Below are positions 49,084 through 58,317 of a DNA stretch of 64,000 bases, in pieces. Source of the stretch: JAGWNR01 sp964565685 (GTDB taxonomy: Bacteria > Patescibacteriota > Minisyncoccia > Phycocordibacterales > PALSA-1337). Each line of letters starts with the position of its first letter. Positions within the stretch are counted from its first letter, which is position 1. The position numbers were made by a program, and so were the translations under genes. Under the pieces are notes generated by a model. It made no database searches. It was given only the letters and a program-made list of their open reading frames with translations, and had not been told where the DNA came from. The stretch covers positions 62,001 through 126,000 of the forward strand of contig CAZMFR010000001.1 of NCBI GenBank assembly GCA_964565685.1. Direction: 5' to 3'.

Positions 49084-50826
49084 CTATTTCGTTTCTTTGC
49101 GTACTTTTTCCAAGCTTTCATCGATACGCTTTTCCAATGATCTAATATGGCGCTTTAGCGAACCGATTACGACCTTTTCCTCGACAGTAAGCTGGCGTTT
49201 GGTAGAGGCAGTATTGAGCAATTCAACATTTTTCGATAGATCATTTGACAGTTCCTGTAATTCGCAATGGACGATATCTTCTGTTTTGTTTATATCCTTG
49301 ATTATCTTCCGGCGCAAGAGCTTTAGACGATAGAAAGCATACATTATCATGGCTATGAGAGCCGCCGTAACAATAATGACCAATATCGAAACAGATAGAT
49401 AATTTACTATCAATAGACTGATCCACGATGCAGTGCGCATATTGACCACCACCGTATGAGTATCGGATGGTACGCTCGTCGCCCCCTGATCATTTGTGAC
49501 TGTGGCCCAAAATGTATATGTACCAGGATCAAGTTCCTTGCTCCAGACTATAGTGAAATTGCCGGCGGCTATGCTCTGAGCAGTATCGGAGTCCTCCAGA
49601 CCAGATGGGCTCTTGACTGTTATAGTCACTGTAGCGTTCGGATAAGTGTGCCCTTGTATGCGAAGCAAGTCTCCTTGTTGCATCTCGCTCGGATAGTCGT
49701 CAATAACCGGAGGATCGATAGATTGGATATCTATGGTAGTTGATTCTGTTGTCTCATTGCCAGCCCTATCATATGCATTGACAACGATAGTCTTTTCGCC
49801 AGCTGTTTGATCCGGCGGAGCGTATGGATTTGAAGAAACCGTTGCGGCATCGATTGTCTGAAAAGCCAAATCACCGACCTTGACATCATAATGATCCATA
49901 CCGGACAAGGCATCAGTCGTATTAAAAAGCAAAATAGGCCTAGGATCAGTCACATTGTCTGGATGCGCTTCAATGATTTGGAATGGTGTCGGAGGCACAG
50001 TGTCAATGCTGAACTTGAAATTGGCTATGGCGCCCCAGCCATTCGCATTCTTGAATTGAGCATGGAAATAATAGATGCCGTCCGGGATCTTGGAAAGAGT
50101 CTTTGATGATATGGCTGGACTATATGCCACAGAAGGAACAGCGATAGGAGCCGAATCGTATCGGAGACGGACTGCTGTGACATCAGGCGGCACTGTCCAC
50201 GAGAACGATGGACTAGAGGTGGCATACCACTTCGTTGGATCGGGATTAGTCGGTGAGATTATGACCGGAGCAGACGGCGCACCCGGCGGGACTTGATCGT
50301 TGGTCGAAGAATTCGATGCTGCCCCAACGCCAATATAGACTGATTTCGACGGAGCAGAGGTTAGGACGTTCGTGCCCAATCCATCATTGGCTAGCACAGA
50401 CGCCTGTGTAAATAGCAATTGCGTCGAACCGGCAGAGAGCACTTTAAAATTTAGAGTGGCCACAATGCCATTTTGGCCCATAAAACCGGGATTAGGGATA
50501 ATGCCTTCCAGATCAGCCGTTCCTGCCTGATTTGAAAAAGATGGCGGCGATGCCCACATCGTTATAATGCTATGTGTTTGCGATATGGAAATCAGCTCTA
50601 GCTGGCTCGGATCAAAAGAGATACTGGCCGATATAGCATTTATGCTTTCACCGGCGACAGTCGATACTGTGACATTCACCGGAAAATCCTGCCCTACGGA
50701 ATATCCTTGACCGGTGGAAAAAGAAAGCGTGGCCGCATCGGCTGACGCCGCAAAATAGAATGATGCGATGATCGATACGACCGCAAGTGATTTCAGAAAT
50801 ATTTGCGATCTTTTTAATGAGACCAT
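49084..50826 (-). CDS. Cohesin-like surface protein with Ig-like repeats and a C-terminal membrane anchor
   Basis: The 580-aa product has a signal peptide (SLAVVSIIASFYFAASADA). A cohesin-like domain follows: LSFSTGQGYSVGQDFPVNVTVSTVAG, SINAISASISFDPSQLELISI and NGIVATLNFKVLSAGSTQLLF. Several Fn3/Ig-like beta domains come next, then a membrane helix (SVSILVIIVTAALIAMIMYAFY) and a cytoplasmic helical tail with KRHIRSLEKRIDESLEKVRKE. Cohesins bind dockerins, and a dockerin-bearing protein is two genes upstream. The ATG at 50826 overlaps the stop of the preceding cohesin gene by 13 bp; it is the last gene of the run. Confidence 0.82.
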   Translation of the reverse strand: MVSLKRSQIFLKSLAVVSIIASFYFAASADAATLSFSTGQGYSVGQDFPVNVTVSTVAGESINAISASISFDPSQLELISISQTHSIITMWASPPSFSNQAGTADLEGIIPNPGFMGQNGIVATLNFKVLSAGSTQLLFTQASVLANDGLGTNVLTSAPSKSVYIGVGAASNSSTNDQVPPGAPSAPVIISPTNPDPTKWYATSSPSFSWTVPPDVTAVRLRYDSAPIAVPSVAYSPAISSKTLSKIPDGIYYFHAQFKNANGWGAIANFKFSIDTVPPTPFQIIEAHPDNVTDPRPILLFNTTDALSGMDHYDVKVGDLAFQTIDAATVSSNPYAPPDQTAGEKTIVVNAYDRAGNETTESTTIDIQSIDPPVIDDYPSEMQQGDLLRIQGHTYPNATVTITVKSPSGLEDSDTAQSIAAGNFTIVWSKELDPGTYTFWATVTNDQGATSVPSDTHTVVVNMRTASWISLLIVNYLSVSILVIIVTAALIAMIMYAFYRLKLLRRKIIKDINKTEDIVHCELQELSNDLSKNVELLNTASTKRQLTVEEKVVIGSLKRHIRSLEKRIDESLEKVRKETK

Positions 50827-51713
50827 ACCAATATTAATAGACATATAAAGACTACGATTATGATTATAACCCAAAAGAAAGGCAGAGACCATTCGACAGA
50901 TCTAGGCGGCACAATCTCGATACTATCATTGCCTGATTTGTCTGTCGCTTTGACATAGATATAATCAGTCAAGCTTTGGTCCTGCAAGAGATATGGGCTA
51001 TCCGCATCTTGCCAGTGCAAAGAATCGTAGCTGTCTGTTTTGTACGGCGATTCGGCGACTTCATACCCATATATGCCAGATCCTTTGTCTTCAGTTTGGA
51101 AATATATAGCCCATTTGCCTCCATATATAGAAGTCGATGTGGCAATGATAGGAGCAAAAGATTCTGGCGGATCAATGTCAGGAATAACGTTATCGGCTAA
51201 TTCTTTTCCTTGTTCGACAGTAAGGTTTAGAGGCAATATGTTTTTTTGATCAGAGATCGGAGACGGTCCGTTCAGGATGATATCGGTCTTTTGATCATAG
51301 GTGATGACGTTGATGCCTGGATCCTTGGCGACAAGGGTTAGAACTAGCAGACGACCGCCAGACCCAGAAAAACCTCCTGGAACGATTCCGGAAAATTCCA
51401 GAGTATTGTTCGATGGATCATATGTCGGCCGCTCGATCCAGTAGCTAATAATGGAATTCCCGTCCGAAGAATCTGTCACTGCCATACCGAGAGGAATATC
51501 GACGACGACATCAAAAGCATTTATAGGATCGACAGCATCGATCAGAAGGCCCACCTTGAAAGGTTGTCCGATGCCAACCGTTCTTTCTTGCGGATCGAAA
51601 TACAATGCGGCGGCATTAGCCACATGGGAAGAAAAAAGCAAGAAAAAGAAAGCAAGAAAGAGAGCGGCTTTCAGATGTAGGATTCTTCGGATTTTGTATT
51701 TTGATTTTTGCAT
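50814..51713 (-). CDS. Cohesin-like surface protein with a C-terminal membrane anchor
   Basis: The 299-aa product has a signal peptide (FLAFFFLLFSSHVANA). A cohesin-like domain follows (ALYFDPQERTVGIGQPFKVGLLIDAVDPINAFDVVVDIPLG, then GFSGSGGRLLVLTLVAKDPG). A second beta domain has GIYGYEVAESPYKTDSYDSLHW, and the end is a membrane helix (FFWVIIIIVVFICLLILVW). ATG 51713 is chosen because an in-frame TTG at 51728 is upstream and GACAGGAT lies six bases before the ATG. It lies 2 bp after the dockerin gene and is overlapped by the next cohesin gene, so the three are one operon. Confidence 0.8.
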   Translation of the reverse strand: MQKSKYKIRRILHLKAALFLAFFFLLFSSHVANAAALYFDPQERTVGIGQPFKVGLLIDAVDPINAFDVVVDIPLGMAVTDSSDGNSIISYWIERPTYDPSNNTLEFSGIVPGGFSGSGGRLLVLTLVAKDPGINVITYDQKTDIILNGPSPISDQKNILPLNLTVEQGKELADNVIPDIDPPESFAPIIATSTSIYGGKWAIYFQTEDKGSGIYGYEVAESPYKTDSYDSLHWQDADSPYLLQDQSLTDYIYVKATDKSGNDSIEIVPPRSVEWSLPFFWVIIIIVVFICLLILVWSH

Positions 51714-51715
51714 TT

Positions 51716-53257
51716 TTATCCTGTCCAATGATACGCCAATATGCTGAAATCTCTGATATCTATAACACCAAAGTGGCCTATATCGATCGTCGCCGCCGCA
51801 GCTGGGGTAAGCTTCCTATGGAACCAATAGGCCATGATCGAGAAATCGACGATATTGACGTGACCGCTTCCGGTAAAATCGCCTACCAATGGTTCAGTGC
51901 TCATTGCCGGCGCAACAATGTCCTTGTCACCGACTATAAATTGCGCCAATTGAGAAAGCGCTGTGGCTGTGTCCTTTGCAGAAGCGAACGCTTGCGCGCT
52001 ATGATTCCCTATCTCCAACGAGAGAGAGTTTAGAGTATATCTCCAAATGCCATTTGCGTCCGGTATGACGTCTTTTGTGATCTCATTGGAGGAATGGACT
52101 GACACTGTCACGGTACTGCTAGGGGCCACCTGACCCAATATAGTGATAGGATCGCCCCGTTTGACTTCGCTCTTGTCTGTTCCGATAGTCGGCGGAAGAA
52201 ATATGCCTGTTATATACGTTCCGACATTGGCTGTTATGGCTTCTGTAAATGACGATATGATGGATGTGCGACCGCCAGTGTCTTTTGCAAAGACGCTGAA
52301 CGTATACGTTCCAGCCGCCAGATTAGACAAGGTCACATGAAAAACAGCATCCGGTCCGGCTGGGACAGTGGCTACTATTTGTCCATCTTGGAGCAATGTG
52401 ACGATTGAACCGGGATAAGCAACCCCGGAAAATGAGACGGTCGTCGGGATTGATGGCGAACTATTACTGCCTCCACCACCGCCTCCCCCTCCTCCTCCAC
52501 CTCCGCCGCTCGCACTCGGGTTGGAGATAGCAAAGGAAATCGTATAATCGTTCGTCATCGGCACGCCGAACGAACTCTCACAACGAACATAATACGTATA
52601 TATATTGCCATTCGAAAGACCGGCGACACCTGTAGAATGGGATGTCCCGCCTGTTGTACTAAAAGCATTAGGCATATCATCGTAACTCGTGTTATCGACA
52701 GTACTATACCTGCATGTAGCAGGAACATCTGTCAAAAGGGATAATGTGGCTTGCGTCGTTCCTGCAGAAAGAATGCCTGATGGCGCACCATTAGAAGGAT
52801 TCGGCGCATTTGAATGACTGACCAATGTCGTAGTAGATACGCTAGAAGATTGAGCGCTCACATTGCCTGCATAATCAAAAGCGGCCACCGCATATTCATA
52901 CGTAGTGCTCGTTGATAATCCCGTATCAGAATATGACGTCCCTGTAGTGACTGCCGATGGAATGACGCTCCCGTCACGATAGATATAATATCCGGCGATC
53001 CCAGAAGTCAATGCCCCGCCAACGGTCGGATCATTAGAAAAATCCCATGATAGATCTATTTCTGAGGACGATATTGCTGTTGCTACCAGATTATCGGGGA
53101 TTGTCGGCGGCGTAACGTCCGGAGTCGGACCGCAATCTGAACCGTTACAAACCATTACCTTTAAATTCAGACTCTGAGCCGAGGAGATAAAAGGAGAAAT
53201 AACCAGTGAAAGCAGAAGAGATGCGCTAAGAAAAATAGAAGCTGAGTGTAGTTTCAT
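51716..53257 (-). CDS. Secreted Fn3 protein with a C-terminal dockerin
   Basis: The 513-aa product has a signal peptide (LSASLLLSLVISPFISSAQS). An Fn3 domain follows (PPTIPDNLVATAISSSEIDLSW, SGIAGYYIYRDGSV, YSDTGLSTSTTYEYAVAAFDYAGN), a second beta domain, a polyglycine linker of 13 Gly, and further Ig-like units. The C-terminus is a dockerin type I pair: VGDFTGSGHVNIVDFSIMAYWF and IDIGHFGVIDIRDFSILAYHW, matching the two calcium-loop helix repeats. It should dock onto the two cohesin proteins encoded just downstream. No catalytic domain is seen, so its role is structural or adhesive. Confidence 0.85.
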   Translation of the reverse strand: MKLHSASIFLSASLLLSLVISPFISSAQSLNLKVMVCNGSDCGPTPDVTPPTIPDNLVATAISSSEIDLSWDFSNDPTVGGALTSGIAGYYIYRDGSVIPSAVTTGTSYSDTGLSTSTTYEYAVAAFDYAGNVSAQSSSVSTTTLVSHSNAPNPSNGAPSGILSAGTTQATLSLLTDVPATCRYSTVDNTSYDDMPNAFSTTGGTSHSTGVAGLSNGNIYTYYVRCESSFGVPMTNDYTISFAISNPSASGGGGGGGGGGGGGSNSSPSIPTTVSFSGVAYPGSIVTLLQDGQIVATVPAGPDAVFHVTLSNLAAGTYTFSVFAKDTGGRTSIISSFTEAITANVGTYITGIFLPPTIGTDKSEVKRGDPITILGQVAPSSTVTVSVHSSNEITKDVIPDANGIWRYTLNSLSLEIGNHSAQAFASAKDTATALSQLAQFIVGDKDIVAPAMSTEPLVGDFTGSGHVNIVDFSIMAYWFHRKLTPAAAATIDIGHFGVIDIRDFSILAYHWTG

Positions 53258-53267
53258 TCATTATTAT

Positions 53268-54203
53268 TTATTTCTTTAAGGAGACGGAGAAATTGACCTT
53301 CTTCTTCAAAAAGACGAATATCAAGTATAGCGCGATGAGTACGATGATGGCTGACACGATATACCAGATAGGCAGAGCAAAAAATCTGGCATTAGCGGTC
53401 CCAATCAAGTCTCCGCCGCTGTTATATACAGAAACGCTGGCAGTATAAGGACCCAAGAGAAAATTTGCAGGCCAACTAATGTTGATATCTCGACTTCCTG
53501 TAGGAAGGACGATCTGACCATTGACAGGAGCTGTACCTACTACTCTGCCAAAGATATTCTTTATGGTTACCGTACCTTGAGGTTGAAAATATGCCGTGCC
53601 TGTGTTTTCGAACAAGAGGTCAAAAGATATCGGACCTTTTTGTACGAATCCGGCTGTCTTGAAAGATCCTATCTTGCCCTGTTCCAAATGATTGCCTGGT
53701 ATAGTGACGAGCACGAGAACGCCTACCTGAGTGCCGACTTTCAATGCTTGGCTAGCATTCGAGGCATCAGTAGCCCTGAATAATATGACTCCGAAATGGC
53801 TTCCTGGTTCGGCGTCCTTTGGTGCAGTGATAGTAAAATTGATCTGCCTAGTCTCATTGATATTCAGTTCAAATCCTTGGGGAGGCACAGTCAAACCAAC
53901 CCAATCCTCAACGGATGTGACCCCGGGCGCCTTGCCGACGAACGAGATGTTGGTCGAATTAGCCAGAGGCACGAAATCCTGAACAGTCGGCGTCACAAGA
54001 GCTTGCGAACTGCCTGCATTGGTCAAAGTTATAGTGCCCGTAACAGTCTGACCTGGATTGATCGTATACAAGACCTTGACCGGTTGGACTGTCAATCCTG
54101 TGTCGGCCTTCGAAACGATTGGAGACAAAATAAGCGCGAGACCAAAAGAGACAGCCGCTAGATAAGCGATGCAATGTTTCAAGTATTTCGATTTTATATT
54201 CAT
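53268..54203 (-). CDS. DUF916-like / WxL-type wall-binding domain protein with a C-terminal membrane anchor
   Basis: The 311-aa product has a signal peptide (YLAAVSFGLALILSPIVSKA), then TGLTVQPVKVLYTINPGQTVTGTITLTNAG, EDWVGLTVPPQGFELNINETRQINFTITAPKDAEPGSHFGVI, and a second beta domain, ending in a membrane helix (IWYIVSAIIVLIALYLIFVFL). The N-terminal module is like DUF916, the peptidoglycan-binding part of WxL operons of Gram-positive bacteria. It lies between the WxL-like protein and the dockerin protein. The start is at ATG 54203; an upstream ATG at 54254 is not preferred. Confidence 0.75.
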   Translation of the reverse strand: MNIKSKYLKHCIAYLAAVSFGLALILSPIVSKADTGLTVQPVKVLYTINPGQTVTGTITLTNAGSSQALVTPTVQDFVPLANSTNISFVGKAPGVTSVEDWVGLTVPPQGFELNINETRQINFTITAPKDAEPGSHFGVILFRATDASNASQALKVGTQVGVLVLVTIPGNHLEQGKIGSFKTAGFVQKGPISFDLLFENTGTAYFQPQGTVTIKNIFGRVVGTAPVNGQIVLPTGSRDINISWPANFLLGPYTASVSVYNSGGDLIGTANARFFALPIWYIVSAIIVLIALYLIFVFLKKKVNFSVSLKK

Positions 54204-54297
54204 ATTCTGTATATTATGCCTTAAACAAGATAGAACACGGACATGATATCCCATATACGGCTATTTATCAATGGATCCAGCAAATTCCAGGAATCTA

Positions 54298-54990
54298 TTA
54301 AATTCCAGTTGCGGTATATGTTATAGGTGCCTGATAGGTGCCTGTTGGCTGAGTATTAGCTACAGATAGGTAGTATTGCACAGTGTTATAGTGAGTGCTC
54401 GAGCTATAAGAACCGGTTCCTGCACTGCCGATTTGACGCAGAGGCGAGGAACTAGCTATGCCAGCCCACATAGCGGCAGCTGCATCGTTCGCGCCCCACC
54501 ATGACGGAGCAAGAAAAGCCGTACCATTTGTGCTAGATGCGCTCATGACGCGAAATGCGAGTACGTTACCGGAATTCACAAAATTAGCGGTAGTGGTGGC
54601 GTTTCCAGGAGTGGTGGTCGCTCCACCAGGAACCCACTGTGTTTGGTCAGGAATAGAATTTGAACCGCTTTGGAGATTGTAGACGGTTGATGTTCCTGCA
54701 TTTGAACCAGCCAAAGTGACGCCCCATCCGCTGCTGTCGTTGGTAGTCACTGCTAGAGTAGTCGTCGCATACAGAGGAGTGCCGGGAGTGATCGTACCTG
54801 TGCTAGTGGCAAAACCAGTGCTACTGGTTGTGAATGTTATCGCCGTAGCGACAGTCACAGATAGCGTCACTGCTTGGGCAAAAGCAAAGATCCCCCACGA
54901 AACGCCCATCGCAACAACTGTAGCCATGATCGCCTTTTTTGCTTCATCTCTATTGTTACGAATATTAAATTGGCTAAAAAATTGTTTCAT
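54298..54990 (-). CDS. WxL-like surface protein
   Basis: The 230-aa product has a membrane or signal helix (MATVVAMGVSWGIFAFA), then a beta domain: VTVATAITFTTSSTGFATSTGTITPGTPLYATTTLAVTTNDSSGWGVTLAG, SIPDQTQWVPGGATTTPGNAT, and an end YYLSVANTQPTGTYQAPITYTATGI. The same domain forms the C-terminus of the 732-aa propeller protein. The last segment recalls the beta-strand end of WxL domains, but the W-x-L motif itself is not clear. Upstream AT-rich DNA carries two TATAAT elements. Confidence 0.72.
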   Translation of the reverse strand: MKQFFSQFNIRNNRDEAKKAIMATVVAMGVSWGIFAFAQAVTLSVTVATAITFTTSSTGFATSTGTITPGTPLYATTTLAVTTNDSSGWGVTLAGSNAGTSTVYNLQSGSNSIPDQTQWVPGGATTTPGNATTTANFVNSGNVLAFRVMSASSTNGTAFLAPSWWGANDAAAAMWAGIASSSPLRQIGSAGTGSYSSSTHYNTVQYYLSVANTQPTGTYQAPITYTATGI

Positions 54991-55109
54991 TTGTTGATTA
55001 AATTTGTATTATAATTATAATTCCACTTCGCTTCTTTCTAGTGTAACAAAAAATTGACGGCAAAACATTATGATTAATGTGGATAACTACCGCATAAACA
55101 AGGCATCTA

Positions 55110-57308
55110 TCAAATATTTGCGGTAATCGTATAAGTCAAAGTTCCGCTATAAGACGCACTTTGCTGGCTTATCGGCACGTCCAGATAATAAAGGACTTTC
55201 ATAGTAGTAGTCGCGGCAGCCGCAGTCGAACGATCGATTATCATCTGCGTGGTAGAAGAGATACCGGCAAATACAGCATTGGTAGTGTCATTTATTCCCC
55301 ACCAAGCAGAAGAATAATCCGGTGAGTCAGTGCCAGTCAAATTAATGCGAAATTGGAGAGTATTTAATTGCGTCGTCGATGCCGTGGCGTTACCCGCAGT
55401 AGTCGTCGATAATGGCGCTACCCAATCAGTCTTGTCAGGAATATAGAACGACCCGGAAGACATAGTGTCTGTAGCATTTGAACGTTTAATAGTTATATTG
55501 AAGCCGTCTGTATTTGTCGTTGCCGCGCTCAGAATGCTGGATGTAGCATACAGATTGCCTGGGGTTACCGTACCGAATGATTCTGTCGGGCTGTCTGTTG
55601 TGAATGTGATCGATGAACCGGTCGCCGACGCACATATCTTTATCGGATAGTCATTCGGACTTCCGACATGGGAATTATTAGAGGAAATCATCGATCCGAG
55701 AGTCGTATCATAGCCAGCCGCAGTGCACGTACCAGATGAAGTGTACCCTGCTGAAACGGTTCCTCCGGAAGGCACGCTTATGCAAGCATTGTTGGGGTAT
55801 GAAGATACGCCGTATTCACCCGAATGGGAATTCGTCGTCGAAGCGAGCACGAGCACTGTAGTATATGTACCAGAACATGAATTAGAGAGACCGGTCACGC
55901 CGGTACAACATACGAGATTGGAATAATGGGATTGACTGGGCAATTCGGCATGCGAATTCGAAGTAGATGCCATTCTATATATGATCGCCCCAGACGAACA
56001 GCTTGTCGCTATAGAGCATGAGAGCGTGCCGGCGATAGGCGACGCATTGAATGAGACGATGCTTCCAAAACCTGTGCCAATAGAATTGGTGGCATATGCT
56101 CTGAAATAATAAGCCGTACCTGGTGTAAGACCGGTCAAGTTCTGAGAAAATGATGCGTCGCCCGTCTCGGCTCCGAGAGTCGAAGTAGAAACACCCGTAA
56201 CAAGATTTGGGTCAGTACTGTATGCGAATCCGCTTTGACTGGCATCATAGCCGCCATTATTGGTGATGGAACCATTGAGAGTAGCAGTAGTATATGAGAC
56301 CGATGAAACAGAAGAAGTGGTAACGGAAGGAACGGATGGAAGCATTGCTGTCCATATATCTGCATTTATAGGCGCGGCAGCCAGCTTTGTGCCGTCGGAG
56401 GAAGAAGTGATGGAATACCAATTTTGACTTCCTGCCGCAGTTTCGTCCGTCCATGTGGCGCCGGAGTTTGCAGATGTCCATATATCACCGCTTCCGACAG
56501 TTGCCGCAAGTTTTGTTCCGTCGGAGGAAGAAGTGATCCACTGCCAATTTCTGCTTCCTGCCGCTGTTTGGTCTGTCCATGTGGCGCCGGAGTTTGTGGA
56601 TGTCCATATATCTCCGCCATTGATCACGGCAGCCAGCTTTGTTCCGTCGGAGGAGGAAGTGATAGAGTACCGATATCCGCTCCCTGCCGCGGTTTGGTCT
56701 GTCCATGTGGCGCCGGAGTCTACAGATGTCCATATATCTCCGCCATTGATCACGGCCGCCAATTTAGTGCCGTCGGAGGAGGAAGTGATGGAATACCAAT
56801 TTTGACTTCCTGCCGCAGTTTCGTCCGTCCATGTGGCGCCAGAGGTTGTGGATGTCCATATGTCGCCGCCCAAAACTACCGCCGCCAATTTAGTGCCGTC
56901 GGAGGAAGAAGTGATTGATTTCCAGCTTCTGCTCCCTGCCGCTGTTTGGTCTGTCCATGTGGCACCGGAGGTTGTGGATGTCCATATATCTCCGCCGCTA
57001 TCAGCTACTGCCGCCAATTTAGTGCCGTCGGAGGAAGAAGTGATCGATCGCCAGCTTCTGCTCCCTGCCGCTGTTTGGTCTGTCCATGTGGCACCGGAGG
57101 TTGTGGATGTCCATATATCTCCGCCATTGATCACAGCAGCCAGTTTTGTTCCGTCGGAGGAAGAGGTGATCGACACCCAAAAGCCACTGATTGATTGATC
57201 TGTCCAAATAAAGCTCGCGTATGCGAATTGATAGAGAATCAGAAACACAAAAGCGTAGCCGATAGCGACGCTCAAGTGCACAAAGGACTTTTTGAGAAAA
57301 GAAGGCAT
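55110..57308 (-). CDS. BNR/Asp-box propeller surface protein with Fn3-like unit and WxL-like C-terminus
   Basis: The 732-aa product has an N-terminal membrane/signal helix. Residues about 36-330 hold seven tandem repeats of about 42 residues, each like TDQTAAGSRSWRSITSSSD, then GTKLAAVIN, then GDIWTSTTSGATW. The S-x-(D/T)-S-G-x-x-W parts are Asp-box motifs, so a seven-bladed beta-propeller is likely. Then come an Fn3-like unit (SSVSYTTATLNGSITNNGGYDAS), a Cys-rich stretch (LSCSIATSCSSGA, LVCCTGVTGLSNSC), and a C-terminal domain shared with the 230-aa protein. TACAAT lies ten bases before ATG 57308. Likely a surface-bound sugar- or protein-binding adhesin. Confidence 0.82.
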   Translation of the reverse strand: MPSFLKKSFVHLSVAIGYAFVFLILYQFAYASFIWTDQSISGFWVSITSSSDGTKLAAVINGGDIWTSTTSGATWTDQTAAGSRSWRSITSSSDGTKLAAVADSGGDIWTSTTSGATWTDQTAAGSRSWKSITSSSDGTKLAAVVLGGDIWTSTTSGATWTDETAAGSQNWYSITSSSDGTKLAAVINGGDIWTSVDSGATWTDQTAAGSGYRYSITSSSDGTKLAAVINGGDIWTSTNSGATWTDQTAAGSRNWQWITSSSDGTKLAATVGSGDIWTSANSGATWTDETAAGSQNWYSITSSSDGTKLAAAPINADIWTAMLPSVPSVTTSSVSSVSYTTATLNGSITNNGGYDASQSGFAYSTDPNLVTGVSTSTLGAETGDASFSQNLTGLTPGTAYYFRAYATNSIGTGFGSIVSFNASPIAGTLSCSIATSCSSGAIIYRMASTSNSHAELPSQSHYSNLVCCTGVTGLSNSCSGTYTTVLVLASTTNSHSGEYGVSSYPNNACISVPSGGTVSAGYTSSGTCTAAGYDTTLGSMISSNNSHVGSPNDYPIKICASATGSSITFTTDSPTESFGTVTPGNLYATSSILSAATTNTDGFNITIKRSNATDTMSSGSFYIPDKTDWVAPLSTTTAGNATASTTQLNTLQFRINLTGTDSPDYSSAWWGINDTTNAVFAGISSTTQMIIDRSTAAAATTTMKVLYYLDVPISQQSASYSGTLTYTITANI
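56330..57200. repeat. Seven near-identical tandem repeats of about 126 bp
   Basis: Coding repeats of the propeller protein, highly alike at DNA level (GTGCCGTCGGAGGAAGAAGT recurs in each). The spacing is that of protein repeats. They could recombine and vary blade number between strains or mis-assemble from short reads. Confidence 0.9.
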
Positions 57309-57316
57309 GGTGATTT

Positions 57317-58303
57317 TTATTGTACCGTGTCCGTAGCAGTGCTTGAAGCAAGAGCTGAATCTATGAGCTGTACAGCATAGGAATCAGGCAGAGTTGATGA
57401 CGATGTGTCCATATTCGATGAGGTTGAAAAAGTATCAGTAGTTGGTGTTGTGGTCGGAGACGATGAAGCTAACGCGTCTAACAGCTGTGGCAAGTTGGCT
57501 ATGGTCGTAGATGCCATGACAGAAGAAGACGTCGCTGAAACATCAGACGAATCAACAGAGTCAGTGGAAGAAGCAGAAGATGTGGCTGTAGCTGTGCTAG
57601 AAGCCAGGGCAGAATCGATCATCTGTATGGCTTCTGAATCTGATAGAGCAGTTGAAGTGGCATCCGTGGATGAGGCATCTGTCGATGAAGCTGTCGTCGC
57701 AGAAATAATTGAAGTAGAAGTCGCAGGCGATGATGAGGACAATGCGTCGAGCAATTGAGGCAAGTTGGATATGGTCGTAGTGGCTATGTCAACAGCCGGA
57801 AATACAGAAGAATCTGGAACAGAATCATCGGTTATCTCGAAAGGAGTTTGACTGATGAAGTGCGAGTCAGCGAGGCAATTGGACAAAGAAAGAGCGGCAC
57901 AAGTGAATTGATCTCCATCATTATAGAACTCTACCGCTACGTAGTCGCCGATCGTCGTACCAATGACTCCTGGATAATTGGCAAATGATGGATTTTCTAC
58001 ATATGGACCATCATTAGATTCGCCGAAATATTCGAAATCCCCGCCGCCATCATCCCTATAAAAGATGATATTCGTACTGCCATCTTTGAATTGAGGAATT
58101 ACAGAGACGTCCGCTTCTCTGTCTTGTCCAAAACTATATTTATCAAGCAGTTGATAGGTCGATGAAGCCGACTCGTCCTGGGCAGATGTATCAGCGTGGA
58201 CGATAAAAGGATATCTCGATATAGACCCTCCTAAAGATAAAAGACCTATTAAAGACATGGTGGCTATAACATGGGTTGCCTTTATCTCGATAGATTTTTT
58301 CAT
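57317..58303 (-). CDS. Secreted Ser/Thr-rich protein with two C-terminal repeats
   Basis: The 328-aa product has a signal peptide (VIATMSLIGLLSLGGSISRYPFIVHA). An N-terminal domain of about 140 residues has YSFGQDREADVSVIPQ, IIFYRDDGGGDFEYFG and a Cys pair (FTCAALSLSNCLAD). A long Ser/Thr-rich tail follows with two copies of a unit: TTISNLPQLLDALSSSSPAT then LSDSEAIQMIDSALASSTAT, and TTIANLPQLLDALASSSPTT then LPDSYAVQLIDSALASSTAT. The tail may be a stalk or glycosylated region. No family was recognised. ATG 58303 lies five bases after CATACT. Confidence 0.7.
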   Translation of the reverse strand: MKKSIEIKATHVIATMSLIGLLSLGGSISRYPFIVHADTSAQDESASSTYQLLDKYSFGQDREADVSVIPQFKDGSTNIIFYRDDGGGDFEYFGESNDGPYVENPSFANYPGVIGTTIGDYVAVEFYNDGDQFTCAALSLSNCLADSHFISQTPFEITDDSVPDSSVFPAVDIATTTISNLPQLLDALSSSSPATSTSIISATTASSTDASSTDATSTALSDSEAIQMIDSALASSTATATSSASSTDSVDSSDVSATSSSVMASTTIANLPQLLDALASSSPTTTPTTDTFSTSSNMDTSSSTLPDSYAVQLIDSALASSTATDTVQ

Positions 58304-58317
58304 GAGAAAGTATGCGA

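Noticed and set aside
56424..57198. Several overlapping plus-strand open frames in the propeller repeats
   Set aside because: They are antisense shadows of the tandem repeats, with Cys/Gly/Arg-rich low-complexity translations.
56330..57200. Regular repeats that could be mistaken for a CRISPR array
   Set aside because: The units are about 126 bp, open in frame and encode Asp-box protein repeats; there are no short spacers and no cas genes.
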